A DNA stretch of 64,000 nucleotides from Rhizomys pruinosus (Eukaryota > Chordata > Mammalia > Rodentia > Spalacidae). Each line of letters begins with the position of its first letter. The first letter of the stretch is position 1. The stretch spans positions 198,345 through 262,344 of the forward strand of contig VZQC01005092.1 of assembly GCA_009823505.1 (NCBI GenBank), in the 5' to 3' direction. The notes under the pieces were generated by a model that made no database searches, had not been told where the DNA came from, and saw only the letters and a list, made by a program, of their open reading frames with translations. The position numbers and the translations under genes were made by a program. Shown here piece by piece: positions 21,336 through 33,194 of this stretch.

Positions 21336-23413
21336 GGAAGCAAAAGAAACCAGTCTTCTCCAGATTCCAAATCAGACTCCAAGTTCTGGAGTCCAGATCC
21401 CTGAGCCAGGCTGAGAAATAGATCTTTATGGGCTACTCACTGGGGTTCCTTTAACTTCTGGGCCATGAACATTCTGGCTTTCTAGTGATGCCTATGGATG
21501 CCTTCTCAGAATCCTGCTTTGAAACAAAGAAAATAAAACACACTTGAAGTATATTTAGCAAAACATCAATTTCACACAGTGCAAAATCTCTGATTCACTA
21601 GGGAATAGTGCTGCCAAAAGTAAAGCAACCGTCTGTCTGCAATGATATGTGAAGGAAATGCAAAACTTGAGTTTAATATTAGCGAAAAACAAAGATGATC
21701 TGAAATATGAATGATGACTTTAATCACCTATGACACTGTCCATATTCAGTACTAAAAGAAAAAAAACAACAACCCTGCAATAGGAGCTTCCTCCTGTAGG
21801 GAAGACGGGAGGGAAAAGTATACACAAGGCATCCTGGTCTGTCCATTTTCTATACCATTTTAGAGGCAGGCTGCAAGATTGCATGCTCTGTACATTGAGT
21901 GTTTGCTCCCCCCCCCCCCCGTGTTGAATCCTTTGGAAGAACTTATTTTGTCTGCTATTTTGCTTGTACATCTCCAAAGGCAAGTGTATGAAATAATTCT
22001 CTTTGAAGGATCCATTCACTTAGCAGCCCACAGCCTGCTAGGACACTTACTAGGGCTTATAGTTTGTCTAGGAACAAAACAATCCATAGATCCTCCACCT
22101 TCCAAAATCTGGGATAGTTTAGCAAGGCTGTATCATTAGAAATCTCATTTAGTGGCCCACCATTGGCTTTTCAACACCAAGGGAACTGGTTAAGATTCAA
22201 AATTGGGGCAGGGCTCTTACTCTGATCTTCTTGGACCAAGGTGTCCTTGCTTCAGAATTCCTTTCTGGATTCTTTCTAAATACCTCTTTGATGACTGAGT
22301 TAGCCCACAGTACCTACTTGTCATGGCCTTGCCTCCCTGCAGCTTGGTCCCCTATGGACTCTGGTCATTGGAAATCCCTATCTCTATGCCCCAGACTAGG
22401 ACTTTCATGGACTCTGGTTCATGTGTTGTCTCTCAGTTCCAAACACCTTCACCATCCCCCAATCTCCTGAGAGGAGTCAGTCAAATCCTCTAAGGAACTC
22501 CAAGGCTTTTGCCTATAGGGTTTCTCCAGGCCTGATTTCAGGAGGGAAGTCCGGCAAGGTATTACCTGTCCTTGTGCTGACTGCACTGCTAGCTTTTCTA
22601 CAGTGTGCCTCCCCTGCACTGGTACAAGTGTGATCATCTCAGTTCCTCCTCAGGCTCGGCAGCATCACTTGTTCCCTATGGCTGAGCATCTCTAGAACCT
22701 TCATGCATTCCCCAGATCATACAGCAATGGCTTTTCTAATCCTTGTCATCTTTCATCTACAACTAGTGTCATGCCATGTTTTCTTGGATTGATTGAACTC
22801 AAGCCATTCAGGAAAAGGGATGGATATTCCTTGCCCAAGTTAAACCAGTCTTCTGTAGCTGTCGGTGGGCACCTGTCCTGTCCTTACTCTGCTAGGTGAA
22901 GTGTGAAAAGCAGAGTTGAGTTTGTTGTGTGAATGTCTCCTAGGTAGACAAATAAATGTCTATTCACTCCTAAGGTACCAATAGACCAAAGAAACAATCC
23001 CACTCCAAATCTAAGTTGATGGACCAATGAGCTTCATGAGTATTATTTACAGAAACATGGGTAGGGGGTGTTTCCAGGAGCATGGGCAACTTACAAATGC
23101 CTATACCACAGAAAAGAACACCTCTCCATCAACCTTTCTTCCTTTGTGACAACATTATTGGGTGTTTAAGAGAGCAAAGATCATGTCATTCATAGAAGAT
23201 AGCATTCCACAGTAGAGGTTTCCAGACAAAGAGATTATATTCTAGAAATGTAGTCATGACAGCCTACAGAGATCAAGGGGAGAGATGAGTGGAAGATACA
23301 TGTGGTTCTATGTTTCAGCTATGACATTCTGAACAGCTACATGTGACATTATCACAAAATGAATCACCATTTACATTTTCTCACATAATCAGTAAGATTT
23401 CCATTTGTGACCT
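21336..23413. other. No recognised feature
   Basis: Apparently single-copy, C run at 21908-21920. Frames of 70-99 codons are short and lack domains. Confidence 0.4.
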
Positions 23414-23791
23414 TTAATAAAGCTCAGTGACCTTTGAAATAGTCATTGGAAGCCAGTGTTCATGGGTAGCAATCTGGATGATGTAGCATTGTAGGTAAAG
23501 TAACCAGCTCTCATAAAGGCAGTAACTGGTTTGAAGGACCTGAGGAGGCAAGACAATCTGTAGAGTTTCAACATAAATTCCAAATTCCCATGGTGTTGTA
23601 AGCAATAGCATCACTGCTACTTTGATGAAGGATAAGAACTTATCCAGGAATGGTGCTTTGGGGAATAAAGAACACAGAGATGGTTCTTGGACTTGAACAG
23701 GAATGGATGGTGCCAAGATAGTATGAAAAATCTTCACAAGTATTGATTGGATAGTAAATAAATATGCAAATCTCTCTTCAGTGCTCATCAT
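23414..23791 (-). other. Unrecognised 125-codon open frame
   Basis: Longest minus frame outside repeats here. Starts MMSTEERFAYLF and ends ISKVTELY. Hydrophobic, with no domain I recognise. Its stop lies just before a TTTATTAAAGG-like stretch. It could be a decayed retrocopy or chance; there is no A-tail or target duplication that I can see. Confidence 0.2.
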
Positions 23792-24564
23792 TCTGAATTT
23801 TTTGTCAATAAATCATTCTACCTCATAGAATCCAAGGAATTTTGTAGCATGCTTCAAAAAATAAGATGTTTATACAGCTAGCTCCTGCCCCCTCCAAAAA
23901 TACTTGCATAAGTTTCCCACGCAGCACAGAGGTGACTTTAATCAAACCTGCAGGTCTTGTTGAGTTACAGTGTTCGAATCTGGACTCCAACCTTGTGCCT
24001 TCCCTTTTTTCAAAATTGGTCTCAGTGTGCATGAGGCAGCCCTTCATTCTTAGACTAACAGTTTCCATTCTGATCTCTGTGTTTGGGCAATAAAGAAACA
24101 ACAGGCTAGTTGGGAAACCTGGTTAATCTTTCCCACGCTTCCAAGTTCAAAGCTCCTATTCAACTTGAGTGAATGGCTTATTACAATGGGGATAATTATT
24201 ACCTTTGTCAGGCAAAGAATACTCATCTGGAGATGTTTGGAAGGAGCCAAGGATTTCTGATTTTCTACAGATCTCTTCCTGGGGTAATTTTGTCCCCCAT
24301 GTTCTCCTTCCTCCTTGACTTGGTGAGGTTCTAACTTCAGCTTTGTTTTTGATTTGTTTGTTTTTTTTTTTTTTCAGTCTGTTTAGGGCTCTGGATCATG
24401 TTTCTCAGGCATTTGAAGTTGCTGGATACTTCGAGAGTGCCTGTCTTAGTAGAGGTGCATATTACTGTTTTGCTTCCTGATGAATCAGATCTGTTTGCAG
24501 GGCTGTGTGAAAATCTTCATGAAGTAGCCCACACAGTCAAACACATTCAAACTTTCTTATGTTT
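23792..24564. other. No recognised feature
   Basis: Unique sequence with a T run at 24361-24374. Confidence 0.4.
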
Positions 24565-24857
24565 AAAAGTTCCCATGGAGAGGCAGGCAGATCTTTGTAA
24601 GTTCCAGGCCAGCCTGGTCTACAGAGTGAGTTCCAGGATGACTGGGGCTACAGGGAGACCCTGTCTTGAAAAAGACAAAAAAAAAGTTCTCATGGGAAGC
24701 TGGGCATGGTAGCACATGCCTTTAATTCTAGCACTCGGGAGGCAGAGGCAGGCGGATCTTTGTGAGTTCAAGGCCAGCCTAGTCTACAGAGTAAGATCCA
24801 GGTCAGCTGGGGCTACAAGGAGACCATGTCTCAAAAAGACGAAAAAAGTTCCCATGG
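24565..24857 (+). mobile_element. Two B1 SINEs separated and flanked by three copies of one target site
   Basis: The 14-bp site aaaagttcccatgg occurs at 24565-24578, 24682-24695 (one change) and 24844-24857. Between the first two lies a 5'-truncated B1 (24579-24681). Between the last two lies a full B1 (about 24699-24843). Simplest reading: one B1 inserted, then a second used the same site or its right-hand duplicate. A dimeric event is less likely because the middle copy is present. Confidence 0.92.
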
Positions 24858-25179
24858 GGGTAGGCTGATTGCCCGTTTGCAAGGATACAAGGAGTGGCAA
24901 ATGTAACCAGATGTGTAGCTACCTCAAACTGAAGACTTACTTGGTTGGCAAGAAATAGACACTGATAATTGCTATCTTAAGAGGGAAAAGGGTACTGTTC
25001 TTAGTCATCTCAGGCTATCATAACAAAATGTTGTAGACATCTGAGAGCAAGATGCTAGCACATTCAGATCCTAGGGAAATCTCTCTTCCCGGATTGCAGA
25101 GGACTGGCTTTTTATATCTTTGCCTGGCATTGCTTGGTTTGGATACGTGAAGACTCTCTCTCCTTTTCTCCCCCCCCCC
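24858..25179. other. No recognised feature
   Basis: Short unique stretch. Confidence 0.4.
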
Positions 25180-25332
25180 TTTTTTTTTGGTCTTTTTGAG
25201 ACAGGGTCTCCCTGTGGCCCCAGCTGTCCTGAAACTCACTCTGTAGACCAGGCTGGCCTTGAACTCACAGAGATCCGCCTCCCTCTGCCTCCCGGGTGCT
25301 AGGATTAAAGGCGTGCACCATTACACCCTGCC
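25180..25332 (-). mobile_element. B1 SINE, full length
   Basis: Reversed B1: ggtctttttgagacagggtc to the head near 25332, with a T tail at 25180-25188. CT-rich flanks (ctctctctcc on both sides) may be the target duplication. Confidence 0.93.
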
Positions 25333-26145
25333 TCTCTCTCCCCCTTTTCTCTCTCTCAATGCCTTTTATCAGATTAGATCTCCCACTCTTGTGACCTATT
25401 TAATATTGTTCTCTCAAAGGCCTATTTCTAAATATAATCATATTTGGGATTAAGGTTTTAACATCCAAGACTGGTAGAACACAATAGATCCTGGAGCACT
25501 ACTTGGTAGATACATCCTGGAAGGCTGACAGAGCTAAATATTTAAGACAATTAGAATTTGGACCCAGTTGAAAGAGTGACAGCTCTGTGTATAAATAAGA
25601 GAAATGTATAAAGTGGATTTTCCTAGAGCTGGCTGTATTAACAACCAGCTGTGTCTCCTTTGACACTGGTTTAAGCTCAAGGTTCAAATTTTCAGGAAGA
25701 GAGTTTGAGTAGGCAGGCTTGAGCCATGCACTCTAATGATATTCTCTAAAGAAAGGGAGGATGTATCGTTTGTTTGCTTGTTTGGAGAGATGAAATATTC
25801 TGAGTGGCCAAATTGGCTTGTGTGTATTCACATGCACACATATAGATGAAGGCAGCCTCTTCCAAATCACACAGAGCACTTTTGGCTCTGGCAAGAGACA
25901 TTTTGTCATGCAGACAAAAGTTCCATGAGTAGGTAAATACAATATAATGTCTACCAAAAGAGTGCCAGGATTTTACTCGAAAATGTTTGAAGTACATTGT
26001 TTTTGAAGGGAAAATATTGTTTGGCTCAAAGAGACGGGAAGAGTTGCTATGCATTACCGGCTTTATCTTTTCAAGGTGACAATGACATGATGAATTGAAC
26101 TTAGACCTTCCAAATTTTCACAAGTCCATGGAGTCTGTTTTCCAA
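25333..26145. other. No recognised feature
   Basis: Apparently unique sequence. Confidence 0.4.
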
Positions 26146-26156
26146 GTAGATTAATT

Positions 26157-26373
26157 AAAAAAACATTTTATTATTTTTTATATGTATGAGTGTATTGCCT
26201 GCATGTATGTAAATGTATCTGTGTCATCCAATGCCTGCAGAGGTCATAAGAGGGCACTAGAACTGGAGTTATGGATGGTTGTTAGCTGCCATGTGGATGT
26301 TGGGAATTGAATGTGGGTCTTCTTTGAGAGCAGTTAAGTGCTCTTAACTACTGAGCTATCTCTCCAACCTCAG
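26157..26373 (-). mobile_element. Older B2 SINE with TSD
   Basis: Reversed older-type B2. Target duplication gtagattaatt (26146-26156) and gtggattaatt (26374-26384). Confidence 0.88.
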
Positions 26374-26384
26374 GTGGATTAATT

Positions 26385-26939
26385 TCTTTAAAAAGTTTAA
26401 TGCCCTCTTTTCTCTTTTCTAACAAGATCTAGATGTTTCTTTCAAGTAACCATCCCTTCCCCCCAATAAAGCATGTAATGGGGAAAGGCAACCTCTGATT
26501 CCAAAAACAAAAGTAAATTCTGGCTCCTGTGAATCAATGACCACAATCTATTCCTCTTTTCTTCTGACTGGTTCAAAGTCCAAGGCTCTTTTTTGCCAGT
26601 CGCCATGGAGTGGGTACTCCTGGGGTGGGATTGATTCAAGAGGTGGGCTTTAACCCAACTTGGTCTAAAGAGGTTGAAGAGAAGGAGTTTCTTTGTATAT
26701 TTGGGAGAGGTATGCATTCTGCCCTTTGCTCTGGACAAGATCATTGCCAATAGCTGAATTTCTTCCATGGGGGGCAACTTGAGGCAAGAGAATGACTGAC
26801 TGATAGATCTTGGACAGACTCTTGACTGGGTTCCACTTATCTCACTGGGTGTGTGAGATGTCATATTTCCTAATAAAACCAGTTGACTCAGGCTCTCTTG
26901 TCACTTGCAGCCAAAACTACATTAAAGTCAGATATTGTG
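26385..26939. other. No recognised feature
   Basis: A 140-codon minus frame (26442-26864) is open but has no domain I know; probably chance. Confidence 0.35.
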
Positions 26940-27115
26940 CAAAGTCACTACTTTATATGCATTATCTCGTTTTCTTTCCAGATGACTGTAAAGGAGATAG
27001 TATTCATAGTTCTATCTTAAGCCCCCAAAATGGGGGTACAGAAAATTAAATCAGCTTGCTCAAGGGCATTTTGTCATTAGACTGAGTCATCAGCTTCTCA
27101 GATCCACACCTACTC
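26940..27115 (+). repeat. MIR
   Basis: atgcattatctcgttttctt, then ccccaaaatgggggtacag, then gcttgctcaagggcatttt: extended MIR alignment in plus orientation. Confidence 0.7.
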
Positions 27116-27590
27116 CAGTATAAATAATCCAAGTACTTCCACATTTCCTGCTGCTCCTGGAGTATTCAAAACAGAAACATTAAAATCCTGTGTTTTCACC
27201 GATTTGGATTAAGGCCTCAGACATTATTGGCTTTCCTTCTGGTTGACTTTCAGTAACCAAACATAGAAATTTCTGTTCCTCCATCTCTTGACAAGTGAAT
27301 AGCTAATATGTAAATAAGCAACTATGTCTCAAGGAAATTTCCCCAAACTTTGAAAAGTCAATGATACCTTTAGGGTTCAGTTTTCTTAAATGCAGGACCC
27401 ATTTTTCTGGAGAGGATGAGAATGTGCAATTCAAAATCTCGATACATCAAATTGGCCAGCAATGCAAAAACAGGGAACCAACAAGCCAGTGTTTAAGTTG
27501 TGATAGAAGTAAAAAGTGGAGCTGTTCTCTCCCTGCCCTATAGGTGAGAACTTAGCCTATAGGTTTTATTCTACAAGGAAAATATATGGG
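27116..27590. other. No recognised feature
   Basis: Apparently unique sequence. Confidence 0.4.
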
Positions 27591-27915
27591 CCAATGCAAT
27601 GGCTCAGCAGGTAAAAGCACTTGCTACCAAGCCTGACTCCCAGAGTGTAATTCCCAGAACCCACATGATGGAAGGACAGCCCTCAGGTTTTCCTCTGACC
27701 TCCATACTTACGCCATGCCTCATACACATGCAGACGTGCATATATGCACACATGCACAAATAATCAAAATGTAATAGAAGAAAAAACTAACACAGAGACA
27801 GGTACAACAACATGCACTTGGAATCCCAGCATTAGACAGGCTGAGATGGAAGGATTGAGAGTTCAAGCCTAGCCTGGGATACTTGGCAACACCCTATTTT
27901 AAAAAGAAAGAAAGA
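27591..27915 (+). mobile_element. Old B2/B3-type SINE followed by B1-like SINE
   Basis: 27591-27780 has a decayed tRNA-derived SINE (aatggctcagcaggtaaaag). 27790-27915 is a diverged B1-related unit (cagcattagacaggctgag, ttcaagcctagcctggg) with an (AAAG)n tail. Same B2-then-B1 order as other pairs in the window, but much older. Confidence 0.7.
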
Positions 27916-27929
27916 AAAGAGCATAAGCT

Positions 27930-28230
27930 ACAGAATCCCACAAATTTGTGTTCGAATTAGCATTCCGACATTTCCTAGGCCTGTGAACCTCAGCAAATCT
28001 ATTTTCTATGGATCAGTTTTCATATCTGTTTTTTTTTTTAAGCCTACAGCACCCGGTATTCCCAGTCGGTCTCCCAACCAAGTACTAACCAGGACCAACC
28101 CTGCTTAGCTTCCGAGATCAGACGAGATCGGGCGCGTTCAGGGTGGTATGGCCGTAGACAGTTTTCACATCTTAAAATGGAATTCACAGTAATACCCACA
28201 TGTAGAATTATCAGGTTAAAGGAAAAAATG
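27930..28230 (-). repeat. MIR split by a 5S rRNA retropseudogene
   Basis: Left part tttcctaggcctgtgaacct and gatcagttttcatatctg; right part ttttcacatcttaaaatgg. Joined, they give a reversed MIR. The break is exactly the 5S insertion. Confidence 0.7.
28029..28159 (-). pseudogene. 5S rRNA retropseudogene with A-tail and TSD
   Basis: 28159 down to 28040 matches essentially the whole 120-nt mammalian 5S rRNA, from gtctacggccataccaccct to ggtgctgtaggctt. I count about four substitutions by eye. The 3' end continues into eleven A residues (28039-28029). Flanks agttttcatatct (28015-28027) and agttttcacatct (28160-28172) form a 13-bp target duplication with one mismatch. The A-tail and TSD mark L1-driven retroposition, not a 5S gene cluster copy. 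Internal promoter elements are mostly intact, but a T-run terminator directly downstream is lacking. Confidence 0.95.
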
Positions 28231-28667
28231 CTTCAAGAGGTCTAAAATAGTCAGCTGTTGCTATAAATTAAATCACAAAGAAACCTATAAATTGCGTATG
28301 TTAGATCTGTGCATGTCTGTAGATCATCAACCTAGAGTTAGTTCTGCTGCATAGCTCAACTTCAAGCTGCAGGTCTAGTTGCTCCAAACCTTAGGGGACC
28401 AGTCAGGTCTGCTCTATGCATTTTCATTCTGGAGTCAGGGTAAAGAGGCAGCAGCCACCAGGTGTGGGAAAGAAGAAGCTTTTCCTATGGCTTGGAACAA
28501 GGCCAGGGCAAAGTCAATAGCACAAGGCCATTTCAAACCTTTGTTTGCATAACATATGTCAATAACCTGTTGGTCATAGCAACTCACATAGCCAAGTTCA
28601 GTATAAATATAGAAAGAAGTGTTGCAGTGTTATTACAAAAGTGGCAAAAAGTATACACAAAAGAAGA
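28231..28667. other. No recognised feature
   Basis: Apparently unique sequence. Confidence 0.4.
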
Positions 28668-29216
28668 AGGGCTGGAGAAATGGCTCAGTGGGTTGGAATT
28701 CAGCTCCTAGCACCCATATCAGGCAACTCATAGTCACATATAACTCCAGCAACAAAGGATCCAACAGCCAATTCTGTCTTCCACATACTTGTGGCATACA
28801 CTTGCGGCATAAAAATAAATCTTTTTTTAAATTTTATTTATTTATTTATTTTTATTGATGCTTTGTGTATTTCATACATCATTTTCCAATTCAGTTCAGG
28901 CATATTTCCGTTTCCCTTCCCCCCACCCCACCCCACCCCATCCCAGATCATGCATTCTGCCATAACTGTCCTGCATCTTTCTCTCAGTTTTTTTTTTCAT
29001 TTTTTAGCAATAAGTGATATTTTATGAGTACAAGCATCCTTCATGTAAAACCAATTTGCAGGCTGTTGTGCCCAAACCCCCACAGCCCCACCATCCAGTG
29101 CGGGGGGGGGGGCTTGTATGTTCAATCAAGTTGAAGAATGTAAGGCCTGCGATTGGGGTGAATGGTGAAACCACAGCAATATAGTCTGGACACTCATTTG
29201 ATCAAAAATAAATCTT
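28668..29216 (+). mobile_element. Old B2/B3-type SINE whose A-tail carries an L1 insertion
   Basis: SINE head gggctggagaaatggctcag to tail at 28668-28823. The tail word aaaaataaatctt appears again at 29204-29216 after the L1 fragment. Confidence 0.85.
28824..29203 (-). mobile_element. 5'-truncated L1 3' end with 5' inversion (twin priming)
   Basis: Main part 28824-29132 is a minus-strand L1 3' UTR end with an A-rich tail (T-rich at 28824-28857) and a G-rich polypurine tract (C-rich here at 28912-28945). Bases 29133-29203 are the adjoining upstream segment in the opposite orientation. In the copy at 63282-63640 the two parts are continuous and join at 63351/63352. Exact 13-bp TSD aaaaataaatctt at 28811-28823 and 29204-29216. 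This is the signature of twin priming. Confidence 0.9.
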
Positions 29217-30690
29217 AAGAAAAGGAGGCAAGGCATTGAGGACCACAATGCCATGTATCGGAAGCTCTTACAGCAATGGCAACGTCAGGAAATGGAAGGA
29301 AGTGATTCTTCTGGGTTGATAGAGAATCCTTGGAAGGCCTGGAATGTCTGCATCATCCATGCTAGATAAGCCAAAAAATAAAAATAAAAATAAAAAATAG
29401 TGATGAATGAACTGTTGTCAATTCAGGTTTTAAGAAAAAGAAAATGCTTCTTAATGGCATTTATATAAATGAAAATATGCCCCCATGGGAAAATGTGTAA
29501 TCTTAAAACTTACTTTACCTACTAACCAGTGCATAAATTATGGAAAAATATCAGTAAGAAAACTGGCACTGATTCCTAGGAACTTTAATGTTGTTTTGAC
29601 AATTTGAGAAATATCGATTGTGAAGTAGCTTTGTGCCTTTTCCTCCTAATAATGGGTGATAAGCCTATCTTGAAGCTTAGATGGGGGGTTGCTACTCTGT
29701 AGGTCAGAAGTTAACCCACTTGTTAGTTCCCTACTTTAAGATATTAGCCACAACCTGGCAATCTCTTTCAATCACTCTCCTCCTTCAAGAGAAGCCCTGG
29801 GTAACACCCAAATTTGCACAGATTTGGCACTAGCCACTTATAAACATATCTGTTCTCTAAGTGTTCTTTAATGCTAACTGTGGTTTGTCCTAGTAGCTCC
29901 TCTACTCTTCTGTTTACTGTTCCACAATCCTCTCTTGGCCTTATACCTCAGACGAAGTGTATGAACTGTTTGAATGCTCTTCTCCTTGAAGAACCACTAC
30001 CACCCAGCTTTACATGCAACTTCTCCACAGAATGCACTCACTGTCTCATTTAGAAGAAAAGTACAAAATACAATGCCAGGGTGGTAGTGGGGGGGATCTC
30101 ACCTAAATAAGTACAGAAACCAGCTGTTTCCAGGCAGGGAAGCAAAGGCTAAATGAAAATGGTGGAAGCAGTATAACTTTGTGCTACAGTCTTGGTCCAG
30201 CATGGCTTTGCTGGACCTCTTGAAGAAAGTATTTATTCCACTTATCTAGAAATTGGCAGTCCTCATTCACCTCTATTGTAGTGATGACAGGTGTGGATGA
30301 TTTCTAGCTTCCCTTTACAGTGGTAAAGTTTTTGATAAATGTTCAATAAAAATTCCTGAGAGGACCAGTTATGATATACATATCATCCATATGATACCAG
30401 TGTGCTGGGACTGTCAATACATGCCAAATGTGAAGAGCCTGATTCATTCAAGACCAGTTTTGGAACCAACAGATTATAAACTAGGGGCTGATAGGCAATT
30501 CCCTTCCTTCTCTTATCAGTTCTGAGAGAACTTTGATTTGAAGAGGAAGAACCAGGCTGGGAGATGAGTATGCTTTGAGCACGTAGCATGGATGCAGAGA
30601 TGTGACTCCACTTGAAATGTGCACCTGAGCCGTATAGTACCTGACAGACTGGCCTCATCAACAAAACTGTAAACAGCATTTGAGGGGGTA
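29217..30690. other. No recognised feature
   Basis: Apparently unique; short (AAAAT)n at 29376-29398. A 98-codon minus frame at 30383-30679 has no domain. Confidence 0.4.
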
Positions 30691-30775
30691 TATTAGTGTA
30701 TATTAGTCATAGTTATCTAAAGAAACAGAATAGATAAAATGAATCTATTTATCTATCTATGAATCTATCTATCTG

Positions 30776-30814
<39 letters not shown>

Positions 30815-31060
30815 GGATTTATTAGATTAGCTTATAGGATGGAGTCTGAGTAGTCCAACAACGGCTGCACCACAACTGGAGAGGCTGAGAATCCAGTAGT
30901 TGTTCTGTTCTCAAGGCTGGATATCTCATCAGTCCCAATCTGAATCAAAGATAGCTATCACAAGTCTACCCTTTATTAATTGACACCTAATGACATCTTC
31001 TATGTCATGCTTAATTTTCAAATGAAAACAATGACAAAGCTATAATTCTACTTAATGTGA
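30691..31060 (-). mobile_element. Rodent LTR-like repeat with (TATC)n
   Basis: tattagtcatagttatctaa, agaaacagaatagataaaat, then the tetranucleotide tract at about 30743-30813, then tccagtagttgttctgttct, match a common rodent repeat. Class uncertain. Confidence 0.55.
30743..30813 (+). repeat. (TATC)n microsatellite
   Basis: Interrupted CTAT/GAAT units, then about ten uninterrupted TATC units. Confidence 0.93.
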
Positions 31061-31149
31061 TATAACTGTCCCACATATAATCCCATTAGCATTATATATC
31101 TTAGGGTAGGTGGTAAGGTCTTTGAGGAATGCTTAGTCCTCATTCAAGT

Positions 31150-31715
31150 TTGCTTTCAATTTCTGTGGCAAAACACTCTGACCAATACCAAGTTGGGTAG
31201 GAAAGGGTTTATTTGGCTTATATCTCCTGAGTCATAGTTCATCAGTGAGGGAACCCAAGGTAGGAACTCAGGGCAGGAAACTGGAGGCTGGAGCTGAATT
31301 TTAATTTTATTTATTTCGGTATGTGTATCAATGTACTGTCTGCATGCAGGTTTGTGCACCTGTGTCGTGCAATGCCGCGGAGGTCAGAAGAGGGTGTGAG
31401 ATTCCCCTGGAAGTGGAGTTCTCCTGGAATTGGAGTTTCAGACGGCTCTCGGCCGCCATGTGGGTGCTGGGGATCGAACCCGGGTCCTCTATAAGAGCGG
31501 TCGGCGCTCTTAACCGCTAGGCCATCTCTCCAGCCTTCAACATGCTTTCTTATACTTACAATACAGGACTACCTGCCAAGGGATGGCACCATCTGCCATG
31601 GCCTGGGCTCTTCCACATCACTCAATAGATGTATCCACTGGCCAATCAAATGGAGACAATGCTTCAGGTGAGGTTCCCTCTACCCAGATGTGTCAAGTTG
31701 ACAACTAAAGATATT
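31150..31715 (-). mobile_element. Rodent LTR-like repeat split by B2
   Basis: Left part aggaaagggtttatttggct and ggcaggaaactggaggctgg; right part agggatggcaccatctgcc and tgtgtcaagttgacaact. The order fits a reversed rodent LTR-like repeat with TG...CA ends. Confidence 0.65.
31298..31536 (-). mobile_element. B2 SINE, full length, internal-duplication subfamily
   Basis: Complete reversed B2 with the duplicated ggaagtggagtt / ggaattggagtt at about 31408-31440 and many intact CpGs. Sits inside the LTR-like repeat. Confidence 0.94.
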
Positions 31716-32024
31716 CAATACAGGAGACAAAAGGGATTAAGCCTAAGGTGCTCTGGGAGGTAACATGCTTTTTCAGGTCAATGGTGGATCCACTTACTTC
31801 CTCCAGGGTGTCATCTACCCAGTTTCCTGTATCACTCTCAGAAAGCCAGTGAGTAGTAAGAGAAGAGATTTAGATAAAGTGATTGATCCTCACCCCTACA
31901 TGCTTCTGTCTTTTCCAGGACACCATCTTGTCTCTTTGTAAAGCTAAAATAGACCAAACTTGCCACCTCCTGCACAGAAAGCACAAGGTGAGAGGGAGGT
32001 TAGATCTGATTCTTCTGCTAGATG
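31716..32024. other. No recognised feature
   Basis: Apparently unique sequence. Confidence 0.4.
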
Positions 32025-32032
32025 AAAGGGCT

Positions 32033-32179
32033 CAAGCCTGGCATGGTGGAGTATGCCTTTAGACGTAGCACTTGGGAGGCAGAGGCAGGTGGATCTCTGT
32101 GAGTTCAAGGCCAGCCTGGTCTACAGAGCGAGTTCCAGGACAGCCAGAGCTACAGAGAGACACTCTCAAAAAGAGAAAA
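32033..32179 (+). mobile_element. B1 SINE with 8-bp TSD
   Basis: gcctggcatggtggagtatg to actctcaaaaagag. Target duplication aaagggct at 32025-32032 and 32180-32187. Confidence 0.93.
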
Positions 32180-32187
32180 AAAGGGCT

Positions 32188-32800
32188 GTTGGTGGTGATT
32201 TGAACAAGGAATGGCTGCCTCCTCAGTCATACTCACTGTGCTCTTGAGCACCTTTTTGTCTATGTCCTGGCTCTCTAACACACCTTTATTGTGAAATATG
32301 TGTATCAATCAATAAAGAATGGCCTTCAAGCAAAGTAGCATGGAAGGATGCATTGTTACAAGTAGATTTGCATGCCTTATAGACCCTACAGGTTTGTTGT
32401 GGCAAGCATCTAGTTGTTCTCTTAAGGCATGGAAAACAAACTGGCCAAGCAACAAGCATGCTTCTTTTAGGGGAAGGAGTGAGTTCAGAGGTAGATCAAA
32501 GTTTCTGCAAATAAACTTTTTTTTTTTCTGCAAGAGGTTGTAAAAGAGAGAAAGACATTGTGGTCCATCTACATGAAGGTACTTGGCTGTAAGTAAGAGA
32601 CTTGGAAATGCTAATCGTGATAATAGCTAATGAAAAAGAGAAGGAAGTGTGTAAGAACACTAAAGGGAAATGGGAAGCGGGAGTGGAAAGTGGAAAGCAG
32701 CAATTGAAAAACACAGTACAATGTGATAGTAACACCCACCACCAGAGTAGCTCAGATGAAAAAGGCAATACCAAGGATAGAAAGGAAAGCAACTAGACTT
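32188..32800. other. No recognised feature
   Basis: Unique; T run at 32518-32528. Overlapping plus and minus frames are accidental. Confidence 0.4.
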
Positions 32801-33190
32801 GTCTTATACTGCTTGTAGAAGGCTAAATTGGTAAAATCACTTTAGAAAACTATTTGTCTGTATCATCTAAAGCTGACCCCATGCCTACCAAATTACCCAG
32901 CAATTCTACTCCCACATAGATGCCAATGGAAAGACATAAATGTTCACCAAAATAGATACAGGTGAGTATTCACCGGAGCACTATTCATACTGGTGACAGG
33001 CAGGAAATTTCTAAGTGTTCATCAGTAGTAGAATGGGAAAATAAATTGGAATATCTTCACAAAATGGAACGCTCACAAAAAGATTTAACTAAACACCTAC
33101 ATGCTATGATATAAAGGCATCATGAACATTTCTTGGAAAGAAAGAAGCTGGCCACAGGAAGGTTCATAGCATATGATCACATTTTCTACC
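32801..33190 (+). mobile_element. Old L1M 3' fragment
   Basis: ttacccagcaattctactcc, aagacataaatgttcaccaa and aaatggaacgctcacaaaaa follow the end of an ancient L1 in order. Confidence 0.75.
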
Positions 33191-33194
33191 ATTG

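Noticed and set aside
28040..28159. Functional 5S rRNA gene
   Set aside because: A tail, TSD, substitutions and lack of a downstream T-run terminator point to a retropseudogene.
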